Shown: positions 35,563-44,972 of the stretch, in pieces
Numbering within the stretch: position 1 is the first letter of the stretch
Layout of the letters: each line of letters begins with the position of its first letter
Assembly: GCF_024168645.1 (NCBI RefSeq)
Contig: NZ_JALJWF010000001.1
Location: forward strand, 921,001 to 985,000
Reading direction: 5' to 3'
DNA from: Pseudomonas sp. GGS8
Lineage (GTDB): Bacteria; Pseudomonadota; Gammaproteobacteria; Pseudomonadales; Pseudomonadaceae
Length of the DNA: 64,000 nucleotides
Notes under the pieces: model-generated
Told to the model about the DNA's origin: nothing
The model's input: the letters and a program-made list of their open reading frames with translations, nothing else
Database searches by the model: none
Translations under genes and position numbers: made by a program

Positions 35563-37104
35563 TCAACCCGGCTGCAACTTACGCTCAAACACCCCCACCC
35601 CATCCAGATCCCGCAGCACAACGCTCAACTCCCCGGTCTGCCCATCGATATTCACCTCGCCAAAAAACTGAAACCCGGCAAATGGCGAGGTGTTCTGCGC
35701 CGGTGGAGCCTTCTGGAACACCACTTCGGGCCCGAAGGTTTTATCCAGCGTATTCGGCCCGAAGCTCCCCGCATTCAATGGCCCCGCGACAAACTCCCAG
35801 AACGGTTCGAAGTCCTGGAACGCCGCGCGATCAGGATGATAATGATGCGCCGCACAGTAATGCACATCCGCCGTCAGCCAGACGAAATTGCGCACCTGCT
35901 GCGCCCGCAGAAAGCCGAGCAATTCAGCGATCTCCAGTTCACGGCCCTGAGCCGGGCCCGGATCACCGTTGGCCACCGCCTCCCAACGCGCCACACCAGG
36001 GCTGACTTCGCCGTCGGGTACGCCGAGGCCGATGGGCATGTCGGCGGCGATGACTTTCCATTGAGCCTGAGAGCCTTTCAATTCACGTTTGAGCCAGTCC
36101 AATTGTTCGCGACCGAGGAACGGCTTGGCAGCACCGAGGTTGTCATCGTTGGCACCGCGATAACTGCGCATGTCGAGCACGAACACATCGAGCATCGGCC
36201 CATAACTCAACTTGCGATAAATCCGCCCGCCACCGTCGGCGCTCTGTAAACGCATCGGTGCATATTCGAGCCAGGCCTGCCGCGCGCGGCCCACCAGGCT
36301 GTGGATATCTTTGCTCTTGTAGCGATCATCCAGTTGCTTGCCCGGCGACCAGTTGTTCACCACTTCGTGGTCGTCCCACTGCCAGATCTGCGGCACTTCG
36401 GCGTTGAAGCGGCGGATGTTGTCGTCCATCAGGTTGTAGCGGTAATTGCCGCGATACTCGTCGAGGGTTTCGGCGACTTTGCTCTTGGCTTCGCTGGTGA
36501 TGTTGCGCCACACCCGCCCGCTTTCGGTGGTCAGTTGCGCCGGCACCGGGCCATCGGCGTAGATGGTGTCGCCGCTGTGGATAAAGAAGTCCGGCAGACG
36601 CAGACGCATGGCTTCATAGATGCGCATGCCGCCGATGTCCGGATTGATGCCGAAGCCCTGGCCGACGGTATCGCCACTCCAGACAAACCGAATATCCCGC
36701 CGAGCGCTTGGCACACTGCGCAGATGACCGAACCAGGGTTCACTGGCGACACCGCTCTGGGCGTCCTCGAACGTCACGCGGTAGAAAATCGCCTGATCGG
36801 CGGGCAGGCCAGTGAGTTCGACCCGTGCGGTGAAATCGGTGCGGGCATCGGCCAGCGGCGAGACGAATCGACGTGGGTTGCTGAACAGGCTGCGCGTGTC
36901 CCATTCCACCACCATCCGCGCCGCACGGTCACTACGGCTCCAGATCATCGCCCGGTCACCCAACAGATCGCCGGACTGCACACCGTCGGTGAGTTGCGGC
37001 CGATCATTGACCGAAGCAATCACCGCCGGAGCCAGGCCGGGCAGCAATAGCCCGGCCCCGACAGCTTGCATGACACGACGGCGGCCGAGGTCGAATTCGC
37101 TCAT
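35563..37104 (-). CDS. phoD: PhoD-like alkaline phosphatase / phosphodiesterase (Tat-exported)
   Basis: A 513-residue enzyme of the PhoD metallophosphatase family. The N-terminus has a twin-arginine signal (LGRRRVMQAVGAGLLLPGLA). Catalytic-site motifs: RFVWSGDTVGQG, IHSGDTIYADGPV, WQWDDHEVVNNW (Asp-His metal ligands), LDMRSYRGAN and WLTADVHYCAAHHYHPD. Family members use Ca and Fe and cleave phosphomono- or diesters in the periplasm. No Pho box can be called in the 90 bases upstream, which hold a REP pair. The symbol is by family only. Confidence 0.85.
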   Translation of the reverse strand: MSEFDLGRRRVMQAVGAGLLLPGLAPAVIASVNDRPQLTDGVQSGDLLGDRAMIWSRSDRAARMVVEWDTRSLFSNPRRFVSPLADARTDFTARVELTGLPADQAIFYRVTFEDAQSGVASEPWFGHLRSVPSARRDIRFVWSGDTVGQGFGINPDIGGMRIYEAMRLRLPDFFIHSGDTIYADGPVPAQLTTESGRVWRNITSEAKSKVAETLDEYRGNYRYNLMDDNIRRFNAEVPQIWQWDDHEVVNNWSPGKQLDDRYKSKDIHSLVGRARQAWLEYAPMRLQSADGGGRIYRKLSYGPMLDVFVLDMRSYRGANDDNLGAAKPFLGREQLDWLKRELKGSQAQWKVIAADMPIGLGVPDGEVSPGVARWEAVANGDPGPAQGRELEIAELLGFLRAQQVRNFVWLTADVHYCAAHHYHPDRAAFQDFEPFWEFVAGPLNAGSFGPNTLDKTFGPEVVFQKAPPAQNTSPFAGFQFFGEVNIDGQTGELSVVLRDLDGVGVFERKLQPG

Positions 37105-37188
37105 GGTGCTCTCCCTGAAAAAGGGAAACTAAAGCATGGCGGTGTGAATCAGGCATGACAAAAAAATCAGCCAACACCACAAATCCTT

Positions 37189-37277
37189 TGTGGGAGCGAG
37201 CGTGCTCGCGATGCGGTCTGACAGCCAGCATCAATGCTGAATGTAATGGCCTCATCGCGAGCAGGCTCGCTTCCACA
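37189..37277. repeat. Paired REP palindrome (REPIN), family TGTGGGAGCGAG
   Basis: TGTGGGAGCGAGCGTGCTCG and the mirrored CGAGCAGGCTCGCTTCCACA flank about 48 bases. It lies between fruA (ends 37294) and phoD. Confidence 0.87.
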
Positions 37278-37293
37278 GGGTTTGGCGTCGCTG

Positions 37294-39033
37294 TTAAGCG
37301 TTGGCCGGTTCCAGCGCCAGTTCCACTGTTTCCGGCCGCTTGAGCAGCGCATACGCCACCGCCGTCAGCAGACTCCCGGCGACAATCGCCAGTAGATACA
37401 ACAGCGCATGGTTGATCGCATTCGGAATCAGCATCACGAACAATCCACCGTGCGGCGCCATCAGTTTGCAGCCGAAATACATCGACAACGCACCGGTCAG
37501 TGCACCGCCGGCGATGCTCGCCGGTATCACCCGCAACGGGTCTTTGGCCGCGAATGGAATCGCCCCTTCGGAGATAAAGCACAGCCCCAGCACCAGCGCC
37601 GCTTTACCGGCCTCGCGTTCCGTCTGGGCGAACTTGCGCCGGGCGATGAACGTGGCGATGCCCAGCCCGATCGGCGGCACCATGCCGGCGGCCATGGTCG
37701 CGGCCATCGGTGCATAACTCTGCGATGCCAGCAGCCCCACCGAAAACGCGTAAGCCGCCTTGTTGATCGGCCCGCCGAGGTCGACGCACATCATCCCGCC
37801 CAGCAGCACACCGAGCAGAATGGCGTTGGTGGTGCCCATGCTGTCGAGGAAGTGGGTGAGCCCGGCGAGCATCCCGGCCACCGGTTTGCCGACCACGTAG
37901 ATCATCACCAGACCGGTAAACAGGCTCGCCAGCAACGGAATGATCAGAATCGGTTTCAGCGCCTCAAGACTTTGCGGCAAGCGCGCATAGCGATTGATCG
38001 CCTGGGCCGCATAGCCGGCAATGAAACCGGCAATGATCCCGCCGATGAAACCGGCGCCCAGGGTGCTCGCCAGCAAACCACCGATCATCCCCGGCGCCAG
38101 GCCCGGGCGGTCAGCGATCGAGTAGGCGATGTAACCCGCCAGCAGCGGCACCATCAGTTTGAATGCGCTCTCGCCGCCGATCTGCATCAGCGCCGCCGCG
38201 AGCGTGCCTTGCTCCTTGAACGCGGTGATGCCGAACACGAAGGACAAGGCGATCATCAGACCACCCGCCACCACCATCGGCAACATGTACGACACACCGG
38301 TCAGCAGGTGCTTGTAGATGCCGGTCTTCTCTTGCTTGGCCGGGCCTTTGGCGCCGGTCGCGGCGCTTTCCTGCTTGCCTTCGGCCAGGGCTTTGTTCAG
38401 CGTCGCTTCAGCCTGTTTCAGGGCGATGCCAGTGCCGCAGCGATAGATTTTCTTGCCGGCGAAACGCTCGGTGGCAACGTCGATATCGGCCGCCAGCAGC
38501 ACCACGTCGGCATCGGCAATCGCCTCTGCGCTCAGCGGATTGCGCGCGCCAACCGAGCCTTGGGTTTCCACTTGCAGGTCGTAACCCAGACGCTTGGCCG
38601 CTTGCTGCAAGGCTTCGGCGGCCATGAAGGTGTGGGCGACACCGGTCGGGCACGCGGTGACAGCCACCAGCCGTGGCGCACTCTTAACCACGGATGCAGG
38701 CTCGGTGACGGCGGCGGCTGCAACGTAAACTTCAGCCTCTTCTACCCCGCGACACAGCACCGCTTCGACATCTTGCAGGGCTTGGGCCGGGGTGCTCTGG
38801 AACACACGTTTACCGACAAAGCGCGACATATCCACCGGCGCGCTGGTGACCAGCAACACCCACTCGGCAGCCTCGAGGGTCGCCGCCGACAGTTGGCGTT
38901 CCGGATGGGCTGCGTCAACCACTTCGACGCTGGTGCTCCAGCCCTGACGCTGGGCCGCTGCATCGAGCAGACGAGCGCACAGCACACTGGTGACCATGCC
39001 GTTCGGGCAGGCCGTAACAATGGCTAATTTCAT
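37294..39033 (-). CDS. fruA: PTS fructose-specific EIIB'BC component FruA
   Basis: A fructose permease of 579 residues that imports fructose as fructose-1-phosphate. The N-terminal EIIB' domain (VTACPNGMVTSV, Cys 9) is followed by the true EIIB domain with phosphorylated Cys 128 in AVTACPTGVAHTFMAAEAL. A linker (about 225-240) leads to the EIIC membrane domain of about 330 residues (TGVSYMLPMVVAGGLMIALSFVFGI to LLYLLAIVAGSLLTAVAYALL). In the B' domain the usual GIAH is replaced by GMVT, as is normal for that inactive copy. It is the third gene of fruBKA, 11 bases after fruK. Confidence 0.95.
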   Translation of the reverse strand: MKLAIVTACPNGMVTSVLCARLLDAAAQRQGWSTSVEVVDAAHPERQLSAATLEAAEWVLLVTSAPVDMSRFVGKRVFQSTPAQALQDVEAVLCRGVEEAEVYVAAAAVTEPASVVKSAPRLVAVTACPTGVAHTFMAAEALQQAAKRLGYDLQVETQGSVGARNPLSAEAIADADVVLLAADIDVATERFAGKKIYRCGTGIALKQAEATLNKALAEGKQESAATGAKGPAKQEKTGIYKHLLTGVSYMLPMVVAGGLMIALSFVFGITAFKEQGTLAAALMQIGGESAFKLMVPLLAGYIAYSIADRPGLAPGMIGGLLASTLGAGFIGGIIAGFIAGYAAQAINRYARLPQSLEALKPILIIPLLASLFTGLVMIYVVGKPVAGMLAGLTHFLDSMGTTNAILLGVLLGGMMCVDLGGPINKAAYAFSVGLLASQSYAPMAATMAAGMVPPIGLGIATFIARRKFAQTEREAGKAALVLGLCFISEGAIPFAAKDPLRVIPASIAGGALTGALSMYFGCKLMAPHGGLFVMLIPNAINHALLYLLAIVAGSLLTAVAYALLKRPETVELALEPANA

Positions 39034-39044
39034 TGCAAACCCTC

Positions 39045-39986
39045 TTATTGTTCTGTCAGGAGGCGCACGCGCACGCCCTGTTCGAGCTGCGCCAGTTGCG
39101 CGGCGTCGCCGATGCCAAACCCGATCTGAGTCACGGCCATGGCGGCAATCGCAGTGGCGGTGCGCAAGGTCTGTTCAGGCGTATCGGCACTGAGCAAGCC
39201 GTGCAGCATGCCCGCCAGCAACGAATCCCCCGCACCGACGGTGCTGACCACGCTGACCTTGGGCGGCGTGGCGTGCATGGCCGAGCCGACGCTGAACCAG
39301 TTCACCCCGTCCGCACCGTGGGAAATCACCACGTGCTCGATACCTTGAGCATGCAAACGGCTCGCTGCCTCGGCTTGGGCGCCCACGGAAACCACTTCGC
39401 AATCCAGTGCCTCAGCCAGCTCTTCGGTGTTGGGTTTGATCAGCCACGGGCCGGCCGACAGGCCAGCACGCAAGGCTTCACCGCTGGTGTCGAGCGCAAC
39501 GTTCAAGCCACGTTTTTTCAAGCGCAGGATCAACTCCCGCAACCATTGGGCACTCACGCCACGGGGCAAACTGCCGGCCACCACGACGGCGTCATGCCCT
39601 GGGGCAATCTGATCGAGCCGATCGAGCAAAGCCTGCTGCGCCGCTTCACTGACCCGCGGCCCCGGGCCGTTGATGTCGGTGATGCGCCCATCGCTTTCCG
39701 CCAGTTTGATGTTGCTGCGAGTCTCGCCGGGGACGCGGATAAACGCGTCGGTAAAGCCGCGCTTGGCGAACAGGGCTTCGAACGCCTGAAGGTTGTCTTC
39801 CCCGAGAAATCCGCTGACAGTCAACTGATGCCCGAGGTCGGCCAATACCTGCGCCACATTCACCCCTTTGCCGGCGGCGTGGGTGTGCATTTCGTCGCTA
39901 CGATTGACCTGACCGGGAACAAGTACCGGCAATTGAACGGTGAGGTCCAGTGCCGGATTAAGGGTCAGGGTTAAGATCTTGGCCAT
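39045..39986 (-). CDS. fruK: 1-phosphofructokinase FruK
   Basis: A cytoplasmic kinase of 313 residues in the PfkB/ribokinase family. It converts fructose-1-phosphate to fructose-1,6-bisphosphate. Family marks: TLTLNPALDLTVQLP at the N-terminus, GKGVNVAQVLADLGH, and the PfkB signature VSTVGAGDSLLAGMLHGL near residue 250 with the catalytic Asp. The first base of its start overlaps the fruB stop (TAATG). The Cra/FruR effectors fructose-1-P and FBP are the substrate and product of this step. Confidence 0.96.
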   Translation of the reverse strand: MAKILTLTLNPALDLTVQLPVLVPGQVNRSDEMHTHAAGKGVNVAQVLADLGHQLTVSGFLGEDNLQAFEALFAKRGFTDAFIRVPGETRSNIKLAESDGRITDINGPGPRVSEAAQQALLDRLDQIAPGHDAVVVAGSLPRGVSAQWLRELILRLKKRGLNVALDTSGEALRAGLSAGPWLIKPNTEELAEALDCEVVSVGAQAEAASRLHAQGIEHVVISHGADGVNWFSVGSAMHATPPKVSVVSTVGAGDSLLAGMLHGLLSADTPEQTLRTATAIAAMAVTQIGFGIGDAAQLAQLEQGVRVRLLTEQ

Positions 39987-42853
39987 TACAGGGCCTCCAC
40001 TAATGCGCGGACTTCGTTCGCGCTGCCCATGGCCAGGGCCTGTTGGGCAAGGGTTTGAGTCTGGGTCAGGCTGAGTTCACGAATGCGCGCCTTGACCTCG
40101 GCAATGCTGCGGCCCGACACGCTCAACTCATCCACACCCAGACCCACCAGCACCGGCACCGCCAGCGGATCGGCCGCCAGCTCACCGCATACGCCGACCC
40201 ACTTGCCATGAGCATGAGCCGCACGCACGGTGATGTCGATCAGTTGCAGCACCGCCGGATGCAAGCCGTCAGCCTGGGCCGACAAAGTCGGATGACCACG
40301 GTCGATGGCCAGGGTGTACTGGGTCAGGTCGTTGGTGCCGACGCTGAAGAAGTCCACCTCTTTGGCCAGTACCGGCGCCAGCAAGGCAGCCGACGGCACT
40401 TCGATCATGATCCCCAGTTGCAGGTCCGCAACCGGGATTTCCAGGCGCAGACGCTCGGTCATATCCCGGGCCTGGCGCCACTCATCGACGCTGCCGACCA
40501 TCGGGAACATGATCCGCAAGGGACGGTTATCCGCCGCACGCAGCAAGGCGCGCAATTGCGCTTCCATGACCTGCGGACGTTGCAGGGTCAGGCGAATGCC
40601 ACGCACGCCGAGGAACGGGTTCTCTTCTTTGGCGATCGGCCAGTACGGCAGCGGTTTGTCGCCACCGACGTCGAGGGTGCGCACCACCAGCGGCCGCCCG
40701 GCAAGACCATCGAGTACGCGACGGTATTCGACTTCCTGGGTTGCTTCGTCCGGCACTTGCGAGTGAGCCATGAAAATCAGTTCGGTGCGCAACAGGCCAA
40801 TGCCTTCGGCGCCCTGCTCCACCGCGCTGGTGACGCCGGCGCTTTCACCGATATTGGCGAACACCTCCACGGGGTGGCCGTCGGTGGTCAGCGCCGGTTG
40901 ATGGCGTTGTTCAGCGGCGGCTTTCAGGCGCAGTTCGCGGGTGTCGCGCTCTTCGGTGGCGCGCTGCAGGGTCGCGGCATCGGCGTCCACGTGCAGGCGG
41001 CCGCGTTGGCCATCGATCAACAGCGGCGTGCCCGGCTTCAGCAGCAATACGGCGGCACCGGCACCTACCAATGCCGGAATACCGAGGGCTCGGGCGACGA
41101 TCGCGCTGTGGGCGGTGGCACCACCACGAGCGGTGAGGATGCCGGCGACGCGGGTCGGATCAAGACGAGCCACGTCGGACGGGCCGACTTCATCCATCAC
41201 CAGAATGTACGGTTGCTCAGGCTCGGCCTGGGTTTCGACGCCACACAAATGCGCCAGCACCCGACGGCCAATGTCGCGCAAGTCGGCGGCACGTTCGGCG
41301 AGCAACGCGTCCTGCAGCGCTTCCTGTTGTTTGGCGGCGGCTTCGATCACCGTCATCCACGCCGCTTCGGCACTTTCACCTTGCTTGAGGCGGGTTTCGA
41401 CTTCGTCGGTCAATTCCGGATCGTCGAGCATTTCCTGATGGGTGATGAAAATCTCGCGAATCGCCTTGGCCTTGCTGCGTTCGATCAGGCCTTCGATGTC
41501 ACGACGCACATCGGCCAGCGCTTGCTTGAGACGGTCACGCTCGATGGCGGCGGACTCACCGCGCAGCGGGTAATCGATGACTTGCAGCACTTGAATATGC
41601 GCCGGACCGATGGCGATCCCGGGTGCCGCGGCAATCGCCTGAATCAGGCTGCCGGACTTCGGCGCGATCAGCGCTTCGGCGACCTCCACCTCCACAAGCA
41701 CTTCGCGTTGCTGGCTCACCACCGGTAGCGGCTCGACTTCTTCACCGAGGCCTTCTTCGATGGCCGCCAGCAAGGCCGGCAAGGCGTCGGCGGCGATGAC
41801 CGGTTCGGCGATGAGCTCCAGCACCTGACCGCGACGGGCGCCAAGGCTGAGCAGTTTGCTCAAACTCTTCACCGACACCGCGCTGTCGTGGCCATCGACG
41901 ATGCGTATACGGATCTCGCCTTCAAAACTTTTCGCCAGTTGCGCGAGGATCTTCGCCGGGCGCGCATGCAAACCGTGGGCGTTGGCCAGGGCAATGCGTG
42001 CGCTCGGCCAGTCCGCCGGCACTTCACCGCCAAGGACTTCCAGCACCGCGCGGCTGCTGGTGGCACGGCCCAATTCATGGCCGCGACCTTCAATCAGCAA
42101 CGCGCAAAGACGTTCGAGCAGCGCCTGATGGGCTTCACCGAGGCTGGCCAGGCAGAACAGCCCGCTCAACGGCTGACCGAGGTAGCGGATGGGTTTGTCC
42201 GGGGTAACGAACGCCAGGCCCGGACGCTTCACTGTTTGCTCGCTGTGCAGCCACCACAGGCCATCGCCCAGCGGCAACGCTTCGACCTGCTGCAAGACGC
42301 CGGCAAAACCGTTGCTCACGCAATCGGCCTGACGCAGCAAACGGGCACCGCGCCAAACCAGCTCTTCGAAGTCATCGGCGGACACACCGAGGCCGATCAT
42401 CTGTGCGTCCAGCGCCAGCTCTTGCGGTGCGCCTTGCAGCAGCTTCAGCAAGGCTTCGGCGGAACTGGCGCGGCGCAGGGCCTGGCCCAGGTCGGTTTCA
42501 CCGAGGGCACGGGTCAGCAATTGCAGCAGGCGCAAATGTTCATCGGATTTGGCGGCGATACCGATGGCCAGATAAACGATCTGGCCATCGCCCCAGTCCA
42601 CGCCATCTGGGAACTGCATCAGCCGAACGCCGGTGGCGAATACCTGATCGCGGGTTTCCGGAGTGCCGTGGGGGATGGCAATACCTTGGCCGAGAAAGGT
42701 CGAGCCCTGGGCTTCCCGGGCCTGCAAGCCTGCGAGGTAACCGTCAGCCACCAGGCCATCGGTCATGAGTCGGTCAGCGAGCAATTGCAGGGCGGTGGCT
42801 TTATCCACAGCCGACTGGCCCATGGATATCTGCTCTATGGTGAGCTCGAGCAT
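39986..42853 (-). CDS. fruB: Fructose PTS multiphosphoryl transfer protein FruB (EIIA-HPr-EI)
   Basis: A 955-residue fusion that carries phosphate from PEP to FruA. Domain order: EIIA-Fru, residues 1-150, phospho-His H62 in GIAIPHGTPETRD; a linker/M-like domain to about 284; HPr, 285-370, phospho-His H296 in AHGLHARPA; enzyme I, 405-955, with phospho-His H582 in GGATAHSAIVARAL and the PEP-site motif VGTNDLTQYTLAIDR. Pseudomonads usually have only this sugar PTS, so the fusion replaces separate PtsI and PtsH for fructose. AAGGAG lies 6 bases upstream. The FruR operator lies upstream. Confidence 0.97.
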   Translation of the reverse strand: MLELTIEQISMGQSAVDKATALQLLADRLMTDGLVADGYLAGLQAREAQGSTFLGQGIAIPHGTPETRDQVFATGVRLMQFPDGVDWGDGQIVYLAIGIAAKSDEHLRLLQLLTRALGETDLGQALRRASSAEALLKLLQGAPQELALDAQMIGLGVSADDFEELVWRGARLLRQADCVSNGFAGVLQQVEALPLGDGLWWLHSEQTVKRPGLAFVTPDKPIRYLGQPLSGLFCLASLGEAHQALLERLCALLIEGRGHELGRATSSRAVLEVLGGEVPADWPSARIALANAHGLHARPAKILAQLAKSFEGEIRIRIVDGHDSAVSVKSLSKLLSLGARRGQVLELIAEPVIAADALPALLAAIEEGLGEEVEPLPVVSQQREVLVEVEVAEALIAPKSGSLIQAIAAAPGIAIGPAHIQVLQVIDYPLRGESAAIERDRLKQALADVRRDIEGLIERSKAKAIREIFITHQEMLDDPELTDEVETRLKQGESAEAAWMTVIEAAAKQQEALQDALLAERAADLRDIGRRVLAHLCGVETQAEPEQPYILVMDEVGPSDVARLDPTRVAGILTARGGATAHSAIVARALGIPALVGAGAAVLLLKPGTPLLIDGQRGRLHVDADAATLQRATEERDTRELRLKAAAEQRHQPALTTDGHPVEVFANIGESAGVTSAVEQGAEGIGLLRTELIFMAHSQVPDEATQEVEYRRVLDGLAGRPLVVRTLDVGGDKPLPYWPIAKEENPFLGVRGIRLTLQRPQVMEAQLRALLRAADNRPLRIMFPMVGSVDEWRQARDMTERLRLEIPVADLQLGIMIEVPSAALLAPVLAKEVDFFSVGTNDLTQYTLAIDRGHPTLSAQADGLHPAVLQLIDITVRAAHAHGKWVGVCGELAADPLAVPVLVGLGVDELSVSGRSIAEVKARIRELSLTQTQTLAQQALAMGSANEVRALVEAL

Positions 42854-42999
42854 GCTTTCTCCTTTTTGGCGCCGTGTGACGCCAGGTATTGTTTTGATTG
42901 ATTCAGCTTAGGCGTTTGAGGACACCTTTTCAGACGCAGTTTTGGCGGTTTTGCGGCAGAACCGGCCAAAGCGACCTATAACGTAGAAAATACGCCTGC

Positions 43000-43011
43000 T
43001 GAAACGTTTAA
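43000..43011. promoter_or_regulatory. FruR (Cra) operator
   Basis: TGAAACGTTTAA (reverse TTAAACGTTTCA) lies between fruB and fruR, 147 bases before fruB and 144 before fruR. It agrees with the single Pseudomonas FruR operator that I know from P. putida work. Its position would allow repression of fruBKA. Confidence 0.82.
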
Positions 43012-43154
43012 TCTAGAATCTTAGGCACGTTACTCGATAATGTCTCATCCTTGAAGTCCAATTATCGGATGTGCTGCGACAATGGTCGCCTGCCTCAATC
43101 GGGTAGGATTGGCGAAAATGTCGGGCAAACTCGAATAAAAAAGGAAAACCCGGG

Positions 43155-44150
43155 TTGAAACTCAGTGATATTGCACAATTGGCCGGCGTCTCCGTGACCA
43201 CCGCCAGTTACGTCATCAATGGCAAGGCCGAACAGCAACGCATCAGCAGCGCCACCGTTGAGCGCGTGCGGGCAGTGGTCGAACAACATGGCTTCACGCC
43301 CAACCCGCAAGCTGCCGGACTGCGCAGTCGGCACACCCGCACCTTGGGCTTCATTCTGCCGGACCTGGAAAACCCCAGTTACGCGCGAATCGCCAAACTG
43401 CTGGAACAAGGCGCCCGGGCGCGCGGCTATCAGCTGCTGATCGCCAGCTCCGACGATGCGCCGGACAGCGAACGGCAATTGCTGCAACTGTTCCGCGCCC
43501 GCCGCTGCGATGCGCTGATCGTCGCCAGTTGCCTGCCGGCCGGCGACGACAGCTATCACCAGTTGCAGGCCAAAGGCATTCCGATCATCGCCATCGACCG
43601 GGTGATGGAACCTGAGCACTTCTGCTCGGTGATCAGCGACGATCGTGAAGCCAGCCTGCACCTGACCCGCAGCCTGTTGGACCCGCTGCCAAAACAAATC
43701 GCGCTGCTCGGCGCCCGCCCTGAATTGAGTATCAGCCAAGAGCGGGCGACGGGCTTCAAAGAAGCGCTGAACGGCTTCAAAGGCGAGGCGCTGATCGAAC
43801 ACGGCGAGTCGTTCAGTCGTGAATGCGGCAAACAATTGATGGAAGAATTAATTCAACGCCTGGGCCATTTGCCGGATGCGCTGGTGACCACGTCCTACGT
43901 GCTGCTTCAGGGCGTATTCGATGCCTTGCACGACTTCCCGCTGAAAACCCGCCCGCTGCGCCTGGGCACCTTCGGTGATACGCAGTTGCTGGACTTCCTG
44001 CCGCTGCCGGTCAACGCTATGTCTCAGCAACATCAACTGATCGCCGACAAAGCCCTGGAACTGGCAGTGGCCGCCATCGAGCAGGCCGATTACCAACCGG
44101 GCGTGCTGGCCATCGCGCGGACGTTCAAGCAGCGTATTCGTCAGGATTGA
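43155..44150 (+). CDS. fruR: Fructose operon repressor FruR (Cra), LacI family
   Basis: A LacI-family regulator of 331 residues. The helix-turn-helix is at the N-terminus: MKLSDIAQLAGVSVTTASYVING, with the hinge PNPQAAGLRSRHTRTLGFILPDLENPSYA. The effector-binding domain follows (ALVTTSYVLLQGVFDAL, VNAMSQQHQLIADKALELA). The start is TTG 43155 with AAGGA upstream; it is the only start that keeps the full DNA-binding helices. It is divergent from fruBKA and would be released from its operator by fructose-1-phosphate. Confidence 0.94.
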   Translation: MKLSDIAQLAGVSVTTASYVINGKAEQQRISSATVERVRAVVEQHGFTPNPQAAGLRSRHTRTLGFILPDLENPSYARIAKLLEQGARARGYQLLIASSDDAPDSERQLLQLFRARRCDALIVASCLPAGDDSYHQLQAKGIPIIAIDRVMEPEHFCSVISDDREASLHLTRSLLDPLPKQIALLGARPELSISQERATGFKEALNGFKGEALIEHGESFSRECGKQLMEELIQRLGHLPDALVTTSYVLLQGVFDALHDFPLKTRPLRLGTFGDTQLLDFLPLPVNAMSQQHQLIADKALELAVAAIEQADYQPGVLAIARTFKQRIRQD

Positions 44151-44153
44151 CCC

Positions 44154-44930
44154 GTGGAACTGATCGACACCCACACTCATCTGGATTTTCCGGACTTCGA
44201 CGAAGATCGTCAGGCATTACTGGCCGAGAGCCGTGCGCTCGGCGTGCGGCGGATGGTGGTGCTGGGGGTGTATCAGGCCAATTGGCAGCGAGTCTGGGAG
44301 CTGGTGCAACGTGATCCCGATCTGCATGCGGCGTTCGGTTTGCACCCGGTGTATCTGGATGACCATCGCCCTGAAGATTTGACCGAACTCGGTGACTGGC
44401 TGACGCGATTAGCGGGCCATCGGCAGCTATGCGCGGTGGGCGAGATTGGTCTGGATTACTTCATCGAAACCCTCGATCGTGAACGTCAGCAAACGCTGTT
44501 CGATGCCCAACTGCAACTGGCGGCGGACTTCAACCTTCCAGCGTTGATTCATGTGCGACGCAGCCACGCGGCGGTGATTGCCACGCTCAAACAGTTTCGC
44601 TTGAAACGGGCGGGGATCATTCATGCCTTCGCCGGCAGCCAGGAAGAGGCTCGCGAATACATCAAGCTCGGTTTCAAACTCGGCCTCGGCGGCGCCGCGA
44701 CCTGGCCGCAAGCCTTGCGCATGCACCGGGTGATTGCCGGTTTGCCCCTTGAGTCGGTGGTACTGGAAACCGACTCACCAGACATGGCTCCCGCCATGTT
44801 CCCCGGCCAACGCAACAGCCCGGCTCATCTGCCGGCGATCTGCGAGGCACTGGCTGCCCTCATGGCGATCAGCCCCGAACAACTGGCTGCCGCCAGCACC
44901 GCCAATGCGTGTGAGCTGTTCAACTGGTAA
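44154..44930 (+). CDS. TatD-family metal-dependent hydrolase
   Basis: A 258-residue TatD/YjjV-like hydrolase with a TIM-barrel metal site. The motif DTHTHLDF at residues 4-11 holds two His ligands. GEIGLDYF (about 97-104) holds the Glu ligand, LIHVRRSH, IIHAFAGSQEEA and VLETDSPDMAPA hold the further His and Asp. TatD proteins are DNA exonucleases or phosphodiesterases. The GTG start at 44154 lies 3 bases after the fruR stop, so it is co-transcribed with fruR, an association without an obvious functional link. Confidence 0.88.
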   Translation: MELIDTHTHLDFPDFDEDRQALLAESRALGVRRMVVLGVYQANWQRVWELVQRDPDLHAAFGLHPVYLDDHRPEDLTELGDWLTRLAGHRQLCAVGEIGLDYFIETLDRERQQTLFDAQLQLAADFNLPALIHVRRSHAAVIATLKQFRLKRAGIIHAFAGSQEEAREYIKLGFKLGLGGAATWPQALRMHRVIAGLPLESVVLETDSPDMAPAMFPGQRNSPAHLPAICEALAALMAISPEQLAAASTANACELFNW

Positions 44931-44951
44931 TCAGTCGCTACACACATTCCC

Positions 44952-44967
44952 TGTGGGAGCGGGTTCG
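44952..44967. repeat. Truncated single REP unit
   Basis: TGTGGGAGCGGGTTCG is one arm of the TGTGGGAGC REP family without its partner. It lies in the 42-base gap between tatD-like and chemoreceptor stops. Confidence 0.5.
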
Positions 44968-44972
44968 TGGCA

